From CAWATZ01 sp963784995 (GTDB lineage: Bacteria; Planctomycetota; Planctomycetia; Gemmatales; Gemmataceae), in the NCBI GenBank assembly GCA_963784995.1, contig CAWATZ010000004.1, positions 434,001 to 498,000 of the forward strand: a stretch of 64,000 bases of DNA. The letters are read 5' to 3'. The position numbers and the translations under genes were made by a program. Shown here in pieces: positions 63,212 through 64,000 of this stretch (its first letter is position 1; each line of letters starts with the position of its first letter). Under the pieces are notes generated by a model. That model had not been told where the DNA came from and did no database searches. It saw nothing but the letters and a program-made list of their open reading frames with translations.

Positions 63212-64000
63212 ATGACCGCCGCAAGCGATCGTGGGTCCCTCTTTTCTTCCGCGCTGCGAATCCTTCTGGTCGCCGGCCTGCTTGGCGGGTGGCAGGCGTC
63301 CCTGAACGAAACCCGGGCCCAGGCCAAGCCCGACCAGGCCGCCCTGCTGCTGGACAGCGCCCGCAAGGCCTCCACCGAGAAGAACTATCCCGTGGCGGCG
63401 ATGCGCTTCCGGGAATATCTCCAGCGATTCGCCTCGAACAAGGACGTCAACCAGGCCCGCTATGGTCTGGTCCTGGCCCTGCTGGAAGGCCCGACCCGTG
63501 ATTACCAGGCTGCCCTGGAGCAGCTCAACCGGCTGCTGACCGCCAAGGACCTGCCGGAACGTCCCTACGTGGTCTGGTACGCCGGCCTGTGCTATCGCGC
63601 TCTGGGGACCGGGTCGCTGGCCCAGGCGGAAGCGAAGCCGGCCGAGGCCGCCCAGCATCGAGCCAATGCGAAGGCCCGCTTCGAGGAGGCCGGCAAGCAG
63701 TTCGCCGCCGCGGCCGTCGCGTTCGCCGCCGCGGTCAAGGACCCCGATCCCAACGCCAGGGAAATCCCCATCGAGCTGGAGTGGGCCGCCCGTGCCCGCT
63801 GCGATCAGGCCGAGATGCTGCTGCGCACCGGCAAGACCGGCGCGGCCCAGGACGTCACGGCAGCATTCCTGAAAGACAAGCTGCTGGCCCGCAGCCGCTA
63901 TCGCGGACTCGGGATCTACCAGCACGGCTTCGCCAGCTTCCTGCTCAAGGATTACTTCACCGCCGGCCGATCGCTCAGCCAGCTGACGCCCTTCACCGAT
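63212..64000 (+). CDS. Exported TPR protein, N-terminal part (cut by window edge)
   Basis: The first 263 codons of a larger protein that runs off the right edge. Residues 10-32 (LFSSALRILLVAGLLGGWQA) form a signal peptide or anchor. From residue 45 on it is helical in the TPR manner: ARKASTEKNYPVAAMRFREY, ARYGLVLALLEGPTRDYQAA, YVVWYAGLCYRALGTGSLAQ, and an Ala-rich helix FAAAAVAFAAAVKDP. Long exported TPR proteins of this type are frequent in planctomycetes and serve as scaffolds or in envelope assembly. GAGGAGGT lies eight bases before the ATG at 63212, a very strong ribosome-binding site. Confidence 0.75.
   Translation, partial: MTAASDRGSLFSSALRILLVAGLLGGWQASLNETRAQAKPDQAALLLDSARKASTEKNYPVAAMRFREYLQRFASNKDVNQARYGLVLALLEGPTRDYQAALEQLNRLLTAKDLPERPYVVWYAGLCYRALGTGSLAQAEAKPAEAAQHRANAKARFEEAGKQFAAAAVAFAAAVKDPDPNAREIPIELEWAARARCDQAEMLLRTGKTGAAQDVTAAFLKDKLLARSRYRGLGIYQHGFASFLLKDYFTAGRSLSQLTPFTD

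Noticed and set aside
1..64000. tRNA, rRNA or other structured RNA genes, insertion sequences, integrase or transposase genes
   Set aside because: None could be found by eye on either strand; the palindromes are present without a mobilising enzyme in the window.

Overview
The window comes from a GC-rich bacterium that looks like a planctomycete of the Gemmataceae type. The signs are an ECF sigma factor next to a run of Ser/Thr protein kinases, DUF1080, YdjY, DUF6797-like and DUF6800-like proteins, several secreted proteins of unknown function, SEC-C and Uma2 proteins, HEAT-repeat secreted proteins, and many intergenic fold-back repeats. This is inferred from gene content; no rRNA or tRNA is present to fix the taxonomy.

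Layout. 0-2.3 kb: cardiolipin synthase (cut by the left edge), a HisA-like barrel protein and a frameshifted Uma2 nuclease. 2.3-7.7 kb: an accessory patch with a SEC-C/TPR protein, two zinc-ribbon genes, the remains of a PIN-toxin/antitoxin pair, and two small genes (one DUF4365-like) lying between two copies of the 3' end of an acyl-CoA dehydrogenase gene. 8-14.3 kb: secreted proteins, inositol monophosphatase, a DUF6800-like peptide and a coupled B12-radical-SAM/Rieske oxygenase pair. 14.5-24 kb: a type IV pilus-like operon (PilM-like fusion protein, a membrane protein, two paralogous proteins) and an HTH-receiver regulator upstream. 24.7-31.8 kb: a YdjY protein, a very large acidic repeat/coiled-coil/TPR membrane protein and an enoyl-CoA hydratase-like enzyme. 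32-33 kb: a zeta-toxin-like gene with a small partner.

33-49.6 kb is the centrepiece: an ECF sigma factor, five Ser/Thr kinases, a secreted protein and two FHA-domain proteins, all on one strand. Four of the kinases begin with the same short domain carrying an H-x3-C-x2-C motif like that of zinc-binding anti-sigma factors. Three of them are preceded by an identical bipartite promoter-like element with an exact 15-base spacer. The five kinases carry different C-terminal sensory modules (PEGA, DUF1080 twice, PEGA plus WD40). This suggests a sigma/anti-sigma-kinase/FHA signalling island. 49.6-64 kb holds a DUF4303-ankyrin protein, a large lipoprotein, an Hsp70-like chaperone facing another FHA protein, a 23-cysteine protein behind a clear promoter, HEAT-repeat secreted proteins and a TPR protein cut by the right edge.

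A caution for every reader: many genes are interrupted by single-base insertions or deletions, with the protein continuing perfectly in the next frame. They are single-base deletions in most affected genes before 31 kb and insertions in the kinase island. Some may be real decay, but as a set they look like consensus errors. Such genes are given here as one feature spanning all frames.
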